From positions 2,728,001 to 2,792,000 of the forward strand of contig NZ_CP032762.1 of assembly GCF_003641205.1 (NCBI RefSeq): 64,000 bases of DNA. Reading direction: 5' to 3'. Positions 53,406-61,922 of the stretch are shown one piece after another. Origin of the DNA: Rhodococcus sp. P1Y (GTDB lineage: Bacteria; Actinomycetota; Actinomycetes; Mycobacteriales; Mycobacteriaceae). Under the pieces are notes generated by a model. That model was not told the origin of the DNA. It saw only the letters and a list, made by a program, of their open reading frames with translations, and searched no databases. The position numbers and the translations under genes were made by a program. Position 1 is the first letter of the stretch. Each line of letters begins with the position of its first letter.

Positions 53406-54371
53406 TCAGGGCGTCCCGGAGCACACCAGCGGGTTGCGGTCGGCATAGGACGGATCCAAGGCGCTGCTGACCATGTAGACGACATCGGGGTCGCTGGTCA
53501 GACCCATGTGCGACACCGTGCTCGCCGGGCAGAGATCTTGAACCCATTGATTGGTGACCTGGCCCGTCCCACGGTCGTTCAAGAACGTGCGCTCCGGTGG
53601 CGTGACGACCCCATCGCTGCGCGTCGCGATGACGGTGTAGTCGACTCCGGCCATCACTTCACTGCCCGCGTTCAGCTTCTTGAGCATCGGCGACCCGATC
53701 AACTGCTGATCACCGGCGATCCCGAACACGAGTTTCGATGTCAGGTCGCGCGGCAGACCTAGGGATGTCGCAAGAAGGTAGAGCTGCTGGATGCCGTTCC
53801 AGCTTGTGCCGTGGTTGGTCGCTCCCAGCGTGATCAACCGGTGTACTTTGCTCTGAGTCGGGTCGGACGGGTCGGCTCCGCCGTTGAACTTCAGGTACTG
53901 CCGCGCCACCGTCCCACCTTGCGAGTGGCCGACCATGTCGACCTGGGATGCGCCGGTGCTCTGCAGGACGGAGTCGACGAAACGCTCCACCTCGACCGCG
54001 GACTGTTCGATATCGCCTACACCCCAGACGAGGTGATTCGGATCCCAGAACACCGGAAGAGCGCCGTAGTTGAGAGCGAACACGCAGTATCCCTGCGAAG
54101 CCAAGTCCTGTGACAACACCGGCCAAGATTCCTGCATGTTGGTGTCGGTCCCATGAATGAGCACGACGGGCCGCGGATGAGCCTCCGAGGGGACACATGA
54201 CCAGTTGTTGGATCCTTCTGGTGGACTGCCCATCCTGTCGATGGACGCCACGGGAAGCGGATCGCCTGTTGCAGTCGGTGCCGCGACGGAGACTCCGACT
54301 CCGGCAACTGCGATCATCGTCGTAGCGACGGCGATGATCGTCCGGCGCCGGATCACACGACCGATCTTCAC
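53406..54371 (-). CDS. Secreted lipase/esterase, alpha/beta-hydrolase fold
   Basis: The product has 321 residues. The GTG start at 54371 is supported by AGGAG six bases upstream. A signal peptide is clear: RVIRRR, then a hydrophobic stretch and small residues to about residue 35 (SVAAPTATG), so the enzyme should leave the cytoplasm. The fold is that of secreted triacylglycerol lipases and esterases: VVLIHGT (69-75) for the oxyanion hole, VGHSQGGT with nucleophile Ser150, likely acid Asp253 (RSDGVV) and His288 (VSHMGL). Four cysteines (59, 96, 281, 318) could form two disulfides outside the cell. It lies tail to tail with NRPS D and downstream of the exporter genes on the same strand, with a 230-base gap. 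A role in lipid use is the default; action on the peptide product is possible but unsupported. Confidence 0.88.
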   Translation of the reverse strand: MKIGRVIRRRTIIAVATTMIAVAGVGVSVAAPTATGDPLPVASIDRMGSPPEGSNNWSCVPSEAHPRPVVLIHGTDTNMQESWPVLSQDLASQGYCVFALNYGALPVFWDPNHLVWGVGDIEQSAVEVERFVDSVLQSTGASQVDMVGHSQGGTVARQYLKFNGGADPSDPTQSKVHRLITLGATNHGTSWNGIQQLYLLATSLGLPRDLTSKLVFGIAGDQQLIGSPMLKKLNAGSEVMAGVDYTVIATRSDGVVTPPERTFLNDRGTGQVTNQWVQDLCPASTVSHMGLTSDPDVVYMVSSALDPSYADRNPLVCSGTP

Positions 54372-54507
54372 TGCAGGCTCCTCATGTCGCCGAGTACTCG
54401 TTGAAAGTTCGTCAGCTACTGGTATTCAGCTGTAACGCGCTCAGGGCGCGACAGCCAATCTACTTTTCGCCGACGCTCCAGCATCGCGAGAATATTCTTC
54501 GAATGCA

Positions 54508-54529
54508 AATTTCTTCGTTGTGAAATTTC
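54508..54529. repeat. Inverted repeat AAATTTC-N8-GAAATTT upstream of the lipase
   Basis: Seven-base perfect arms lie in an AT-rich patch within the 230-base gap between the exporter permease and the lipase, about 140 bases before the lipase start. It may be an operator or part of a promoter region for the lipase. Chance cannot be excluded. Confidence 0.35.
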
Positions 54530-54601
54530 CCATTGCAATCCGATTGGTATCTGTCGAACTTCGACCTGCAACAGAAGATCGGCTATGTGTTTCGAACATT
54601 C

Positions 54602-55450
54602 TCAACCCGAAGTCGACGCTCGTCGATACCCCTTTATCGCGGGAATCAGAAAGATCACGACAAGACCGAGGGACCACGCAAGCGTCTGCAGGATAGGCGT
54701 AAGTGTTGGGCCTCCAAGAGCAAGTGCCTTCATGGCGTCGACCGCACACGACATCGGCTGAGCAGCGACGACGGGCTGGAGCCAGGGCGGATATGCCGCG
54801 ACCGGTACGAACCCGGAATTGAAGAACATCAGCAAGGTGCAGAGGATGGACACCAGTTCGACGAGAGGCGCGTCCCCTGCAATGGTGGCCAGGAATGTGA
54901 TCATGACCGCGAAACCGAGGCCGAAGACAATCGGTAGCAGGATCAGACCGATTGCGGCCAGAATTCCTTCGTTGAAGCGGAAGCCCAGGGCAAAGCCCAT
55001 TGCAACGATGACGATCGTTGTCACGAGAACGCGAACTGCCTCGGCCATCATCCTGCCGACCAATCCGGCTGCGCGGTGGGTCGGCATGGTCCAGAACCGC
55101 GACAGAAGACCGGAGATGCGCTCCTGTTTCAGGCCGACCGCACTCACGATCGAGCCGAACATCGCGCCGATCAGTGCAATCAGTGGAACCTGACCGTAGA
55201 CCGCGGGTTGCCCGGTCGCCATCGAGATGGAATCACCGAGTACGACGCGAAACATGAGCAGTGTCAGCGCTGGGTAGAGGACGGCTTGAATCATGGTGGT
55301 GGTGTCACGCGACCACCGTGTCAGAAGCCTCTTGCACTGGATGAGGCTATGGGTCCACAGCGCAGCGAGAGATGTCTCGGGCAGGGGCTTGTTGGGTTCT
55401 GGGAAGTCCAGGGTGTCGAGTGCCATGGGGTGCGGTTGTACGTCGGTCAT
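54602..55450 (-). CDS. ABC-2 type exporter permease (DrrB/DrrC-like), second
   Basis: A membrane protein of 282 residues, starting at ATG 55450 two bases after the stop of the preceding permease gene. I prefer this start (MTDVQPHP) to a longer frame because of the tight spacing. It has about six hydrophobic segments and an ABC-2 membrane core (AVLYPALTLLMFRVVLG; GFVPVAAYPPWLQPV near the C-terminal third, as in daunorubicin exporter permeases). It should pair with the preceding permease and the ATPase to move a hydrophobic compound out of the cell. The two permeases are related but not close copies, which suggests a heterodimer. The substrate could be the NRPS product, judged only from position. 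Confidence 0.87.
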   Translation of the reverse strand: MTDVQPHPMALDTLDFPEPNKPLPETSLAALWTHSLIQCKRLLTRWSRDTTTMIQAVLYPALTLLMFRVVLGDSISMATGQPAVYGQVPLIALIGAMFGSIVSAVGLKQERISGLLSRFWTMPTHRAAGLVGRMMAEAVRVLVTTIVIVAMGFALGFRFNEGILAAIGLILLPIVFGLGFAVMITFLATIAGDAPLVELVSILCTLLMFFNSGFVPVAAYPPWLQPVVAAQPMSCAVDAMKALALGGPTLTPILQTLAWSLGLVVIFLIPAIKGYRRASTSG

Positions 55451-55452
55451 CG

Positions 55453-56298
55453 TCAGTCCCTCCGTCCGAGGCTTGCCCACAGCGCGAGGGGAATCAGTAC
55501 CACGGCCAAACCGACGATCCACGCCAGTGCCGGGAAGATCAGCGAGAAGCTGACCGAGCCGTCGGCCATGTCTCGCATGGCGGACGAGAACTGCGAGATC
55601 GGTTGGTTACGGACGAACGGGCGGATCCACTCCGGAAATCCCGATTCCGGTACGAAGCCCGTCGATGCCATTCCGAGGACCAGCTGCGGCAGAGTCAGAG
55701 CCTGGCTCGTCGCTTCCGGACTCTTGGACATCGTGCCGATGGCGTCCGCCCCGAACGACAGAATGGTGCTGATGGCCAGCGCCGTCACGCAGAACAGCGC
55801 TGCCTGCAGAGCGCCCGCGCTGAATCTGAATCCGATGACGTATCCGTAGATCAGTGCGGCGGTCAACGTCACGAGCGACCGTACGAAAGCGCTGCTCATT
55901 CGGGCCATCAGCGGTGCACCGATGACCACGGGCATCGTTTTCAAGCGCGTCGAGAGTCCGGTGAGCGCCTCGGTCGACGCGCGCTGCGCCGAGGTGATCG
56001 CGGTGAACGCCATGGCCTGCAGGACGATGATGGGCATCAGGAACTGCGCGTAGTCGATGCCCTGAAACTGCATCACGAATTTCAACGGCAGATAGAACCC
56101 GAGTGTGAACACGAGCGGTGCGACGACGGCGAGAACGAGTTCGCCCTTCCGCACCATGGTTCGGATGGTCCGGGCAGTGAGAACACGCCACTGGACGAAG
56201 CCCGAGGGTTCGAATCTCGACTTGCGTGGACGACTCGCGGTCTCGGCCGAGCCAACGCCCTCGGAGATCGATCGTGAGTTCTGCGCCGCGGCGGTCAT
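55453..56298 (-). CDS. ABC-2 type exporter permease (DrrB-like), first
   Basis: A membrane protein of 281 residues starting at ATG 56298. The start overlaps the stop of the ATPase gene by four bases (ATGA), a sign of translational coupling; longer upstream frames are shadows of the ATPase. A cytoplasmic N-terminus of about 40 residues is followed by some six hydrophobic segments, with the family-typical STGFVPESGFPEWIRPFVR stretch near the last third. Together with the next permease it forms the membrane part of a daunorubicin-resistance type exporter. Confidence 0.88.
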   Translation of the reverse strand: MTAAAQNSRSISEGVGSAETASRPRKSRFEPSGFVQWRVLTARTIRTMVRKGELVLAVVAPLVFTLGFYLPLKFVMQFQGIDYAQFLMPIIVLQAMAFTAITSAQRASTEALTGLSTRLKTMPVVIGAPLMARMSSAFVRSLVTLTAALIYGYVIGFRFSAGALQAALFCVTALAISTILSFGADAIGTMSKSPEATSQALTLPQLVLGMASTGFVPESGFPEWIRPFVRNQPISQFSSAMRDMADGSVSFSLIFPALAWIVGLAVVLIPLALWASLGRRD

Positions 56299-57266
56299 CG
56301 AGTGGGCGCGGCGTCGTTGCGGCCGGTCAACGACAGGAAGACGTCGTCGAGCGATGGACGACGCAGTGCGATGTCCGCCAGAGGGATTCCTGCTTGATCG
56401 ATCCGACGCAGCACCTCGGACAAGGTGGCTGCTCCGTCGGGCGCCGGGATCGACAGACGATCGGCACCAGGACGCACGTCGGCGGCGACGGCCGGGGGTA
56501 CGAGTTCGCCGAGCACGTGGACCACTGCGGCCAGTTGGTCTGGATCGAACGGGACCACCTCGCAAAAATTCCCGCCGGTCATGGCCTTGAGTTGATCGCT
56601 CGTTCCCTCGGCGACGACCGTCCCCTTGTCGATAACGATGATGTTGTCGCTGAGGACGTCGGCCTCCTCGAGGTACTGCGTCGTCAGAAGCACGGTGATT
56701 CCCTGAGCTTTCAACGCCTCCACCAGCGACCACACGCCCTGGCGGGACCGGGGGTCCAGTCCGGTGGTCGGCTCGTCGAGAAACACCACAGCAGGGCGAA
56801 CGACCAGTCCGCATGCGATGTCGATGCGGCGACGCATACCGCCCGAGTAGCCACGCACTGGTCGCTTGCCGGTGTCCGCCAGATCGAACTCTTCGAGCAA
56901 CGCATTCGCTCGTGTCTTCGACGCCTTCTTGTCGAGGCCCATCAGACGTCCGAACAGCTCGATGTTCTCTCGGCCGGAAAGTGTGTCGTCCAGCGCTGCA
57001 TACTGCCCGGTCATCATGATCGATCGGCGTACCGCGGGCGCTGCGGTGGCTACGTCGTGGCCGTCCACGACAGCTCGACCCGAGTCCGGTTTGATCAAAG
57101 TCGACAGCACCTTGACCGTTGTGGTCTTGCCCGCGCCATTCGGGCCGAGAATGCCGAGCACCGTGCCGCGTGGCGCAGAAAAACTGATGCCTTGGAGAGC
57201 ATGGACGTCGCCGAACGATTTGTGGACGTCCTCCACCAGTACTGCTGCGTCCTCGGATAAGGGCAT
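56295..57266 (-). CDS. ABC exporter ATP-binding protein, DrrA family
   Basis: The product has 323 residues. I chose ATG 57266 (MPLSEDAAV) because GGAG lies about six bases upstream; a longer frame begins at 57347. Walker A GPNGAGKT (41-48), the signature YSGGMRRR, Walker B VVFLDEPTTGLD and TTQYLEEAD with Gln at the H-loop are all present. Gln in place of the usual His is typical of DrrA-type ATPases. A C-terminal extension of about 100 residues beyond the core also fits that family. It powers the two permeases encoded immediately downstream. DrrA/B systems export antibiotics and cell-envelope lipids, so product export and self-protection is the likely job here; this is inferred from the neighbouring NRPS genes. 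The 124-base gap to the oxygenase gene may hold a promoter. Confidence 0.93.
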   Translation of the reverse strand: MPLSEDAAVLVEDVHKSFGDVHALQGISFSAPRGTVLGILGPNGAGKTTTVKVLSTLIKPDSGRAVVDGHDVATAAPAVRRSIMMTGQYAALDDTLSGRENIELFGRLMGLDKKASKTRANALLEEFDLADTGKRPVRGYSGGMRRRIDIACGLVVRPAVVFLDEPTTGLDPRSRQGVWSLVEALKAQGITVLLTTQYLEEADVLSDNIIVIDKGTVVAEGTSDQLKAMTGGNFCEVVPFDPDQLAAVVHVLGELVPPAVAADVRPGADRLSIPAPDGAATLSEVLRRIDQAGIPLADIALRRPSLDDVFLSLTGRNDAAPTR

Positions 57267-57390
57267 CGATTCTCCGTGCGGTAGATGTTCGTCGGTGAGC
57301 AAACTGGCAAAAGTGCGCCGGGTACCTGCGGTCGATTCAGGCAACACTCCGAAATGCTACCTGCCGCAAACTTCTGCTCGGCCCGACCGC

Positions 57391-58344
57391 TCACGGCCAG
57401 TCGATGCCGATTTCGTCCTCGACGTCGAGCTTGCGGCACAGCGACCGAATTCCGCTGTAATCCTGAACCAATTTCTGGCGTGAACTGTCGTTTCGAGTAT
57501 CGGTCAGCATCCGCTCCCAGCCAACGACATTCTCGTGGCGAAGAATGGCCTCCCACGTCGAGAAGTCCGTCGACGAAAACGCGTCCATTCCTTCGGCAAG
57601 GCCGGTGAGAAACAGAGTTCTCTCCGCAGGGGCGAGAGCGTCGAACACGATCACGGCCATTTCGTCCGCGATCGATGCGTGGCAGTACTCGTCCCTGTTG
57701 TGCAACTTCACGGTGGCACGGTTGACCGGCTGAATCAGCTCGTTGTCCTCGATCAGATCGAGATACGAGGTGATCGAAATTTCTGCGACGGTGGTGTAGG
57801 CCAGTGCACTCAAAGCAGCGTCCGAACTGCTCTGCGCTTCCAGCTGGGATCGTTGTTGGCGTCGGATCACGGCACTGAAGGGCAGCGCGCGCTCGGGCAT
57901 GGACCAACCGCGTTGCCGACGGGTCAGCGAGCTCGCGTTCAGGTGCATCAGCGTGTGATATTGCTCGTCCACCATCGCTTGAGTAACCGCTACGGCGAGT
58001 ACGTCACCCATTTTCGTGTCGAACGCGTCCCGCGCGAGAAGCGAGAAACCTGGGTTGACTATGTGCTGTTCGACGTCCATCACGTTCTTGTTGAACGCAA
58101 TCCAGCCCCAGGCGCGGATCCGTTCCTTGGACGCCTCGGCCAGGCCGCGGTAGATCTCGTGCTTGGCGAACGGTATGAGTGCTTCCGGGTAATCGTGCTT
58201 GTCGTGATCGAAGAGATCGTCCAGATCCGGTTCGACCTTCTTCACTGTGGCTCTCTGACCCCAGTTGGCCGCCAATCTCGACACGACAGCACTCTCGACG
58301 ATGTCGTCGGTGTCGTACTCGGGCAGCGATGGCATCTCGATCAC
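57391..58344 (-). CDS. AurF/CmlI-type di-iron N-oxygenase
   Basis: The product has 317 residues. The start is GTG 58344, overlapping the preceding stop by four bases (GTGA), with AGGGGG seven bases upstream; ATG 58335 is an alternative. All seven metal ligands of the AurF family can be placed with matching spacing: Glu92, Glu127 and His130 (DEQYH), Glu188 (AEIS), His215, Glu219 and His222 (HNRDEYCH). AurF and CmlI oxidise an arylamine to a nitro group with a di-iron centre, AurF on p-aminobenzoate and CmlI on the carrier-bound chloramphenicol precursor. The gene is coupled to a PapC-like dehydrogenase gene, which suggests an arylamine substrate made from chorismate. Homologues of unknown role are common in mycobacteria and relatives, so a link to the NRPS product is likely but not proven. 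Confidence 0.88.
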   Translation of the reverse strand: MIEMPSLPEYDTDDIVESAVVSRLAANWGQRATVKKVEPDLDDLFDHDKHDYPEALIPFAKHEIYRGLAEASKERIRAWGWIAFNKNVMDVEQHIVNPGFSLLARDAFDTKMGDVLAVAVTQAMVDEQYHTLMHLNASSLTRRQRGWSMPERALPFSAVIRRQQRSQLEAQSSSDAALSALAYTTVAEISITSYLDLIEDNELIQPVNRATVKLHNRDEYCHASIADEMAVIVFDALAPAERTLFLTGLAEGMDAFSSTDFSTWEAILRHENVVGWERMLTDTRNDSSRQKLVQDYSGIRSLCRKLDVEDEIGIDWP

Positions 58345-59237
58345 GTTCGATCCCCCTCACTGGCTGGTTCCCGCACAATACCGAACAGTCGGGCACACAG
58401 CGCTCGATACCGGTCCCCATCAGGGATCGAACCTTCCGCGGCGGAGAGGATGTCAGCGAATCGCGATTCGCTGCCGGAGCCGACTGCGTCGTCCAACTGG
58501 TGTACCGCGGTGGCCAGGGCTGCCCGTGCCGCGCCTGCGTACGGATTTCCGGACTGTACGTCCCAGTACACCTCGGGTTCGCCGCCGGTGATCCGAGCGA
58601 GGAGAGCAAGTGCCGCGCGCGCCGGGGGAGGGGCGATGGCCTCGACCAGGGCTGGGTCGACGTCGAGCGTGGCCAGCGCGGATCCGAATGCCAGAACGCT
58701 CGCGTGAGTCAGAGCCTGCGTCGCGGCGGCGAGTCGGTCGTGCGTGTCCGCGTCGACCTCGACGACCCGGCCACCCCACTCGGCGATGTCGGCGAGGAAC
58801 TCGTCGACCCCCGGCCCATGTCGATGAGTGACAGCGGCGACGGGACGGCCTTCGATCCCCAGCGATGGCGCGAACATGGGATTGATCCCGACGACTGCCA
58901 GGTGAGGCGCATCTGCGGCGACCTTGGTAGCAAACCCGGACTTCACCGACAACGTCTCCACCACGAGCGCTCCGGGAGCGAAGTGTGCGAAAGAAACGCG
59001 CTCGCCGACGGACTCGGGCACCGCGAGGACCACGAGACGTGCTTCCCTCAGGATCGCCCGAAGGCCCTCGTCGGGCTCGAGTATGTCGCCGAGACGGTGC
59101 ATCACCAGCTTTTCGGAAGAAATACCGGCACATGGGTCCACCGTCACGACAGATCGTCCGTCGCGAGCGAGAAGGCGGGCGATCATCGTCCCAACTGCGC
59201 CGCTTCCACCGACCACCACCGAGTCGTACGTGTTCAT
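58341..59237 (-). CDS. Prephenate dehydrogenase family protein, possibly PapC-like
   Basis: The product has 298 residues from ATG 59237. An N-terminal Rossmann motif GGSGAVG (about 10-16) binds NAD(P). VVETLSVKSG and GINPMFAPS match the active-site region of the prephenate dehydrogenase / arogenate dehydrogenase family, where a conserved His-Pro is often HPM; here it reads NPM. A helical dimerisation part follows. The gene overlaps the AurF-like gene by four bases and follows the DUF4442 gene by 19 bases. In chloramphenicol and pristinamycin pathways the PapC-type enzyme oxidises 4-amino-4-deoxyprephenate on the way to p-aminophenylalanine. Coupling to an N-oxygenase supports that reading over an ordinary tyrosine-pathway TyrA. 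PapA and PapB partners are not in the window. Confidence 0.72.
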   Translation of the reverse strand: MNTYDSVVVGGSGAVGTMIARLLARDGRSVVTVDPCAGISSEKLVMHRLGDILEPDEGLRAILREARLVVLAVPESVGERVSFAHFAPGALVVETLSVKSGFATKVAADAPHLAVVGINPMFAPSLGIEGRPVAAVTHRHGPGVDEFLADIAEWGGRVVEVDADTHDRLAAATQALTHASVLAFGSALATLDVDPALVEAIAPPPARAALALLARITGGEPEVYWDVQSGNPYAGAARAALATAVHQLDDAVGSGSESRFADILSAAEGSIPDGDRYRALCARLFGIVREPASEGDRT

Positions 59238-59256
59238 TCGTCCAGTATGTGGGTCG

Positions 59257-59748
59257 TCAGCGAACTGGTGAGATCCAGACCGTGATGTCGGCGTGAACGA
59301 CCTCGGTCCCCGACTTGTCGGTGATCGACACTGGAATCACCAGGTCGGTCCCGTCGACGATCGAGTCGAAATCGGGCAACTCGACCAGTTCGGCAACTGC
59401 GGTCAGAGACGTGTTCGCCTTCGTGAGATAACCGACGGTCATCTCTTTGGGGATCCATCGATGCGTAGTCGGGACCGTTGCTTCTGCGAGCATTCCCATC
59501 GCGACCTCGGCGAGGTTGCATGCAGCGATCGCGTGGAAGGTTCCGAGATGGTTGCGGATTCCCCACCATTTCGGCGCTCGGACCTCGCAGCGACCGGGTT
59601 CCAGGAGTTGCACGTGGGGGAGAATCGAGCCGAAGTAGGGGACACGCAAGCACATCCCGAATGAGAAGACGGCCTGCCCGAGAAGGTTGTCCGGCAGCTT
59701 CTGCCAGATCCCGTAGGTGGGTCCGTAGGACTTGGTCGTGGTGGTCAT
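59257..59748 (-). CDS. DUF4442 hotdog-fold protein, possible thioesterase
   Basis: The product has 163 residues from ATG 59748. The central helix region HLGTFHAIAACNLAEVAMG, with WWGIRNH just before it, is typical of DUF4442 proteins, which share the hotdog fold of PaaI-like acyl-CoA thioesterases. No substrate can be read from sequence. It is the first gene of a likely three-gene operon with the PapC-like and AurF-like genes (19-base gap, then a 4-base overlap). The start codon lies six bases after a TAAGAT -10 box and lacks a ribosome binding site, so the mRNA may be leaderless. A palindrome covers that promoter. It could clear stalled thioesters or belong to unrelated fatty-acid metabolism. 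Confidence 0.75.
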   Translation of the reverse strand: MTTTTKSYGPTYGIWQKLPDNLLGQAVFSFGMCLRVPYFGSILPHVQLLEPGRCEVRAPKWWGIRNHLGTFHAIAACNLAEVAMGMLAEATVPTTHRWIPKEMTVGYLTKANTSLTAVAELVELPDFDSIVDGTDLVIPVSITDKSGTEVVHADITVWISPVR

Positions 59749-59753
59749 CGCCG

Positions 59754-59775
59754 TATCTTACCGCTCGGTAAGATA
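59754..59775. promoter_or_regulatory. Palindromic operator over the promoter of the DUF4442-papC-aurF operon
   Basis: Perfect 10-base arms TATCTTACCG and CGGTAAGATA flank a 2-base centre. On the minus strand the right arm contains TAAGAT, a good -10 box, at 59760-59755, six bases from the ATG at 59748. A bound protein would therefore block transcription directly. The size and symmetry suit a TetR-type repressor, but no regulator gene is in the window. Confidence 0.75.
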
Positions 59776-60268
59776 GGTGCGGCTCCGCCGCCCGTGCGTG
59801 GGTAGTGACACAGGGACGTAACTACGCACGCACGGGGCTGGGGGCGCGAGTTGTGCTCGGGCCCGGTCTACGGCATACTGGTCGGGTTGCCTGGACACGG
59901 GACGCGCTTTCGTGCGGCCCGAACCAGGTAAGAGCAGAAACAGAACCAGCACTCCACGTGAGTGCGTTCGGTTTGCCGGCTCGGAGATGTTCGCGGTGCC
60001 TCACGGCAACGGTCATCGAAGAAGAGCAAGCGGAAAGAAGTGTCAGTAGAAATACGACACGCCCGACCGCGTGGACCGGAGAACCATGACAGATGAACAG
60101 CGGCAACGGATCGGGTCTCCCTGATCGCCAACGTTCGTTTCGTCGTGTGTGCACGAGGGCAGTTCGAGTCCTTTCGGCGTCAGCCGAGCGGCTCGGGGAC
60201 TGTGCAGACGAGGTGGAGCAGGCCGAACGGCCGGCTTCACGACAAGCGGCAAGAAAAGGACACTAAGC
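59776..60268 (+). other. Leader region of the S10 ribosomal operon
   Basis: Nearly 500 bases without a supported gene lie between the divergent DUF4442 gene and rpsJ. Short open frames here show no coding character. A possible promoter is listed separately; transcripts from it would have a leader of about 380 bases, which leaves room for control of ribosomal protein synthesis. AAAGGA at 60255-60260 is the rpsJ ribosome binding site. Confidence 0.6.
59851..59879 (+). promoter_or_regulatory. Candidate housekeeping promoter for the S10 operon
   Basis: TTGTGC (59851-59856) and CATACT (59874-59879) are separated by 17 bases. Each matches the housekeeping consensus in three or four of six positions. 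A transcript would start near 59886. Confidence 0.35.
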
Positions 60269-60574
60269 GTGGCGGGACAAAAGATCCGCATCAGGCTCAA
60301 GGCCTACGACCATGAGGCGATCGACGCGTCAGCGCGCAAGATCGTCGAAACGGTCACCCGTACGGGTGCCCGCGTCGTCGGACCGGTGCCGTTGCCGACC
60401 GAAAAGAACGTGTACTGCGTCATCCGTTCGCCCCATAAGTACAAGGACTCGCGCGAACACTTCGAGATGCGTACTCACAAGCGGCTCATTGACATCCTCG
60501 ACCCGACGCCGAAGACGGTCGACGCGCTCATGCGCATCGACCTGCCTGCCAGTGTCGACGTCAACATCCAGTGA
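60269..60574 (+). CDS. rpsJ: 30S ribosomal protein S10
   Basis: 101 residues from GTG 60269, eight bases after [25 protein letters not shown] and the [13 protein letters not shown] segment are characteristic of S10. It is a small-subunit protein that also acts as NusE in transcription antitermination. It is the first gene of the S10 operon, as usual in actinobacteria; the longer upstream frame is non-coding leader. Confidence 0.98.
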   Translation: MAGQKIRIRLKAYDHEAIDASARKIVETVTRTGARVVGPVPLPTEKNVYCVIRSPHKYKDSREHFEMRTHKRLIDILDPTPKTVDALMRIDLPASVDVNIQ

Positions 60575-60588
60575 GCGCGGAGACAACG

Positions 60589-61254
60589 ATGACTGATAAC
60601 AAGAATCGGCCTGCAACAGGCATTCTGGGCACCAAGCTCGGAATGACTCAGGTCTTCGACGAGAACAACCGCGTCGTTCCCGTGACCGTGATCAAGGCCG
60701 GCCCCAACGTGGTCACCCAGATCCGCACGCAGGAACGTGACGGCTACAGCGCCGTCCAGGTCGCCTTCGGTGCGATCGATCCCCGCAAGGTGAACAAGCC
60801 GGTCTCCGGCCAGTTCGAGAAGGCAGGCGTCACGCCTCGCCGCCATGTCGTGGAGATCCGCGTCGCCGACGCCTCGCAGTTCGAGGTCGGCCAGGAGCTC
60901 ACCGCAGCTGTATTCGAGGACGGCGCATACGTCGACGTCACCGGAACCAGCAAGGGCAAGGGCTTTGCCGGAACGATGAAGCGTCACGGCTTCAAGGGCC
61001 AGGGCGCGAGCCACGGTGCTCAGGCCGTGCACCGTCGTCCGGGATCCATCGGTGGCTGCGCCACTCCGGGCCGCGTGTTCAAGGGAATGCGCATGTCCGG
61101 CCGTATGGGTGGCGACCGCGTCACAACGCAGAACCTCTCGGTCCACAAGGTGGACAGCGAGAACGGTCTGCTCTTGATCAAGGGAGCAATCCCGGGCCGT
61201 CGCGGCAACGTCGTGATCGTCAAGTCTGCATTGAAGGGTGGTGCACGGGCATGA
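60589..61254 (+). CDS. rplC: 50S ribosomal protein L3
   Basis: 221 residues from ATG 60589 ([11 protein letters not shown]), with GGAG six bases upstream. An in-frame GTG at 60571 overlaps the rpsJ stop but would add six atypical residues. [13 protein letters not shown] at the start and the [15 protein letters not shown] loop, which reaches toward the peptidyl transferase centre, identify L3. Confidence 0.98.
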   Translation: MTDNKNRPATGILGTKLGMTQVFDENNRVVPVTVIKAGPNVVTQIRTQERDGYSAVQVAFGAIDPRKVNKPVSGQFEKAGVTPRRHVVEIRVADASQFEVGQELTAAVFEDGAYVDVTGTSKGKGFAGTMKRHGFKGQGASHGAQAVHRRPGSIGGCATPGRVFKGMRMSGRMGGDRVTTQNLSVHKVDSENGLLLIKGAIPGRRGNVVIVKSALKGGARA

Positions 61255-61922
61255 CCAGCCTCGAGAAGAAGACCAACCTGACGCTGGACGTCAAAGAAGC
61301 CGGTGGCAAGACCAACGGCACCGTCGATCTCCCCGCCGAGATCTTCGACGCGCCTGCCAACATCGCGCTCCTGCACCAGGTCGTCGTGGCTCAGCTCGCT
61401 GCCGCTCGTCAGGGAACCCACTCCACGAAGACTCGTGGCGAGGTTCGCGGTGGCGGCAAGAAGCCGTACCGCCAGAAGGGCACCGGCCGTGCACGCCAGG
61501 GCTCGACCCGTGCGCCGCAGTTCGTCGGCGGTGGAACCGTTCACGGACCACAGCCGCGCGACTACAGCCAGCGGACCCCCAAGAAGATGAAGGCCGCTGC
61601 ACTGCGCGGAGCCCTCTCCGATCGGGCCCGCAGCGAGCGTCTGCACGTGATCACGGAACTGGTTGCAGGACAGACCCCGTCGACGAAGGTCGCGAAGTCC
61701 TTCCTCGCCGAGATCTCCGATCGCAAGAAGGTTCTTCTGGTCGTCGGCCGCGAAGACGTTGCAGCGTGGAAGAGCGTTCAGAACCTGGAAGGCGTGCACC
61801 CCATCGCACCCGACCAGCTCAACACGTACGACGTGCTCGAAGCCGATGACGTCGTATTCAGCGTGGAAGCGCTGAACAAGTTCATCGCAGGGCCTGCGAA
61901 GAACGAGGAGGGAACCAAGTGA
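61251..61922 (+). CDS. rplD: 50S ribosomal protein L4
   Basis: 223 residues. The ATG overlaps the rplC stop (ATGA). The extended loop [20 protein letters not shown], which lines the peptide exit tunnel and is a site of macrolide resistance changes in other bacteria, is intact. L4 can also regulate its own operon in some bacteria; nothing here shows whether it does so in this one. Confidence 0.98.
   Translation: MTSLEKKTNLTLDVKEAGGKTNGTVDLPAEIFDAPANIALLHQVVVAQLAAARQGTHSTKTRGEVRGGGKKPYRQKGTGRARQGSTRAPQFVGGGTVHGPQPRDYSQRTPKKMKAAALRGALSDRARSERLHVITELVAGQTPSTKVAKSFLAEISDRKKVLLVVGREDVAAWKSVQNLEGVHPIAPDQLNTYDVLEADDVVFSVEALNKFIAGPAKNEEGTK

Noticed and set aside
55076..56277. Plus-strand frames 55076-55849 and 55372-56277
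   Set aside because: They are antisense to two well-supported ABC permease genes and show no domain.
56226..57260. 344-codon plus-strand frame
   Set aside because: Antisense of the ABC ATPase, whose Walker motifs are clear on the minus strand.
57535..59285. Plus-strand frames 57535-58707 and 58179-59285
   Set aside because: They lie opposite the AurF-like and PapC-like genes, which carry intact family motifs and coupled starts.
59805..60089. 94-codon frame in the S10 leader
   Set aside because: No ribosome site, no recognisable sequence, and other frames in the same region are open for similar length. Best seen as untranslated leader.
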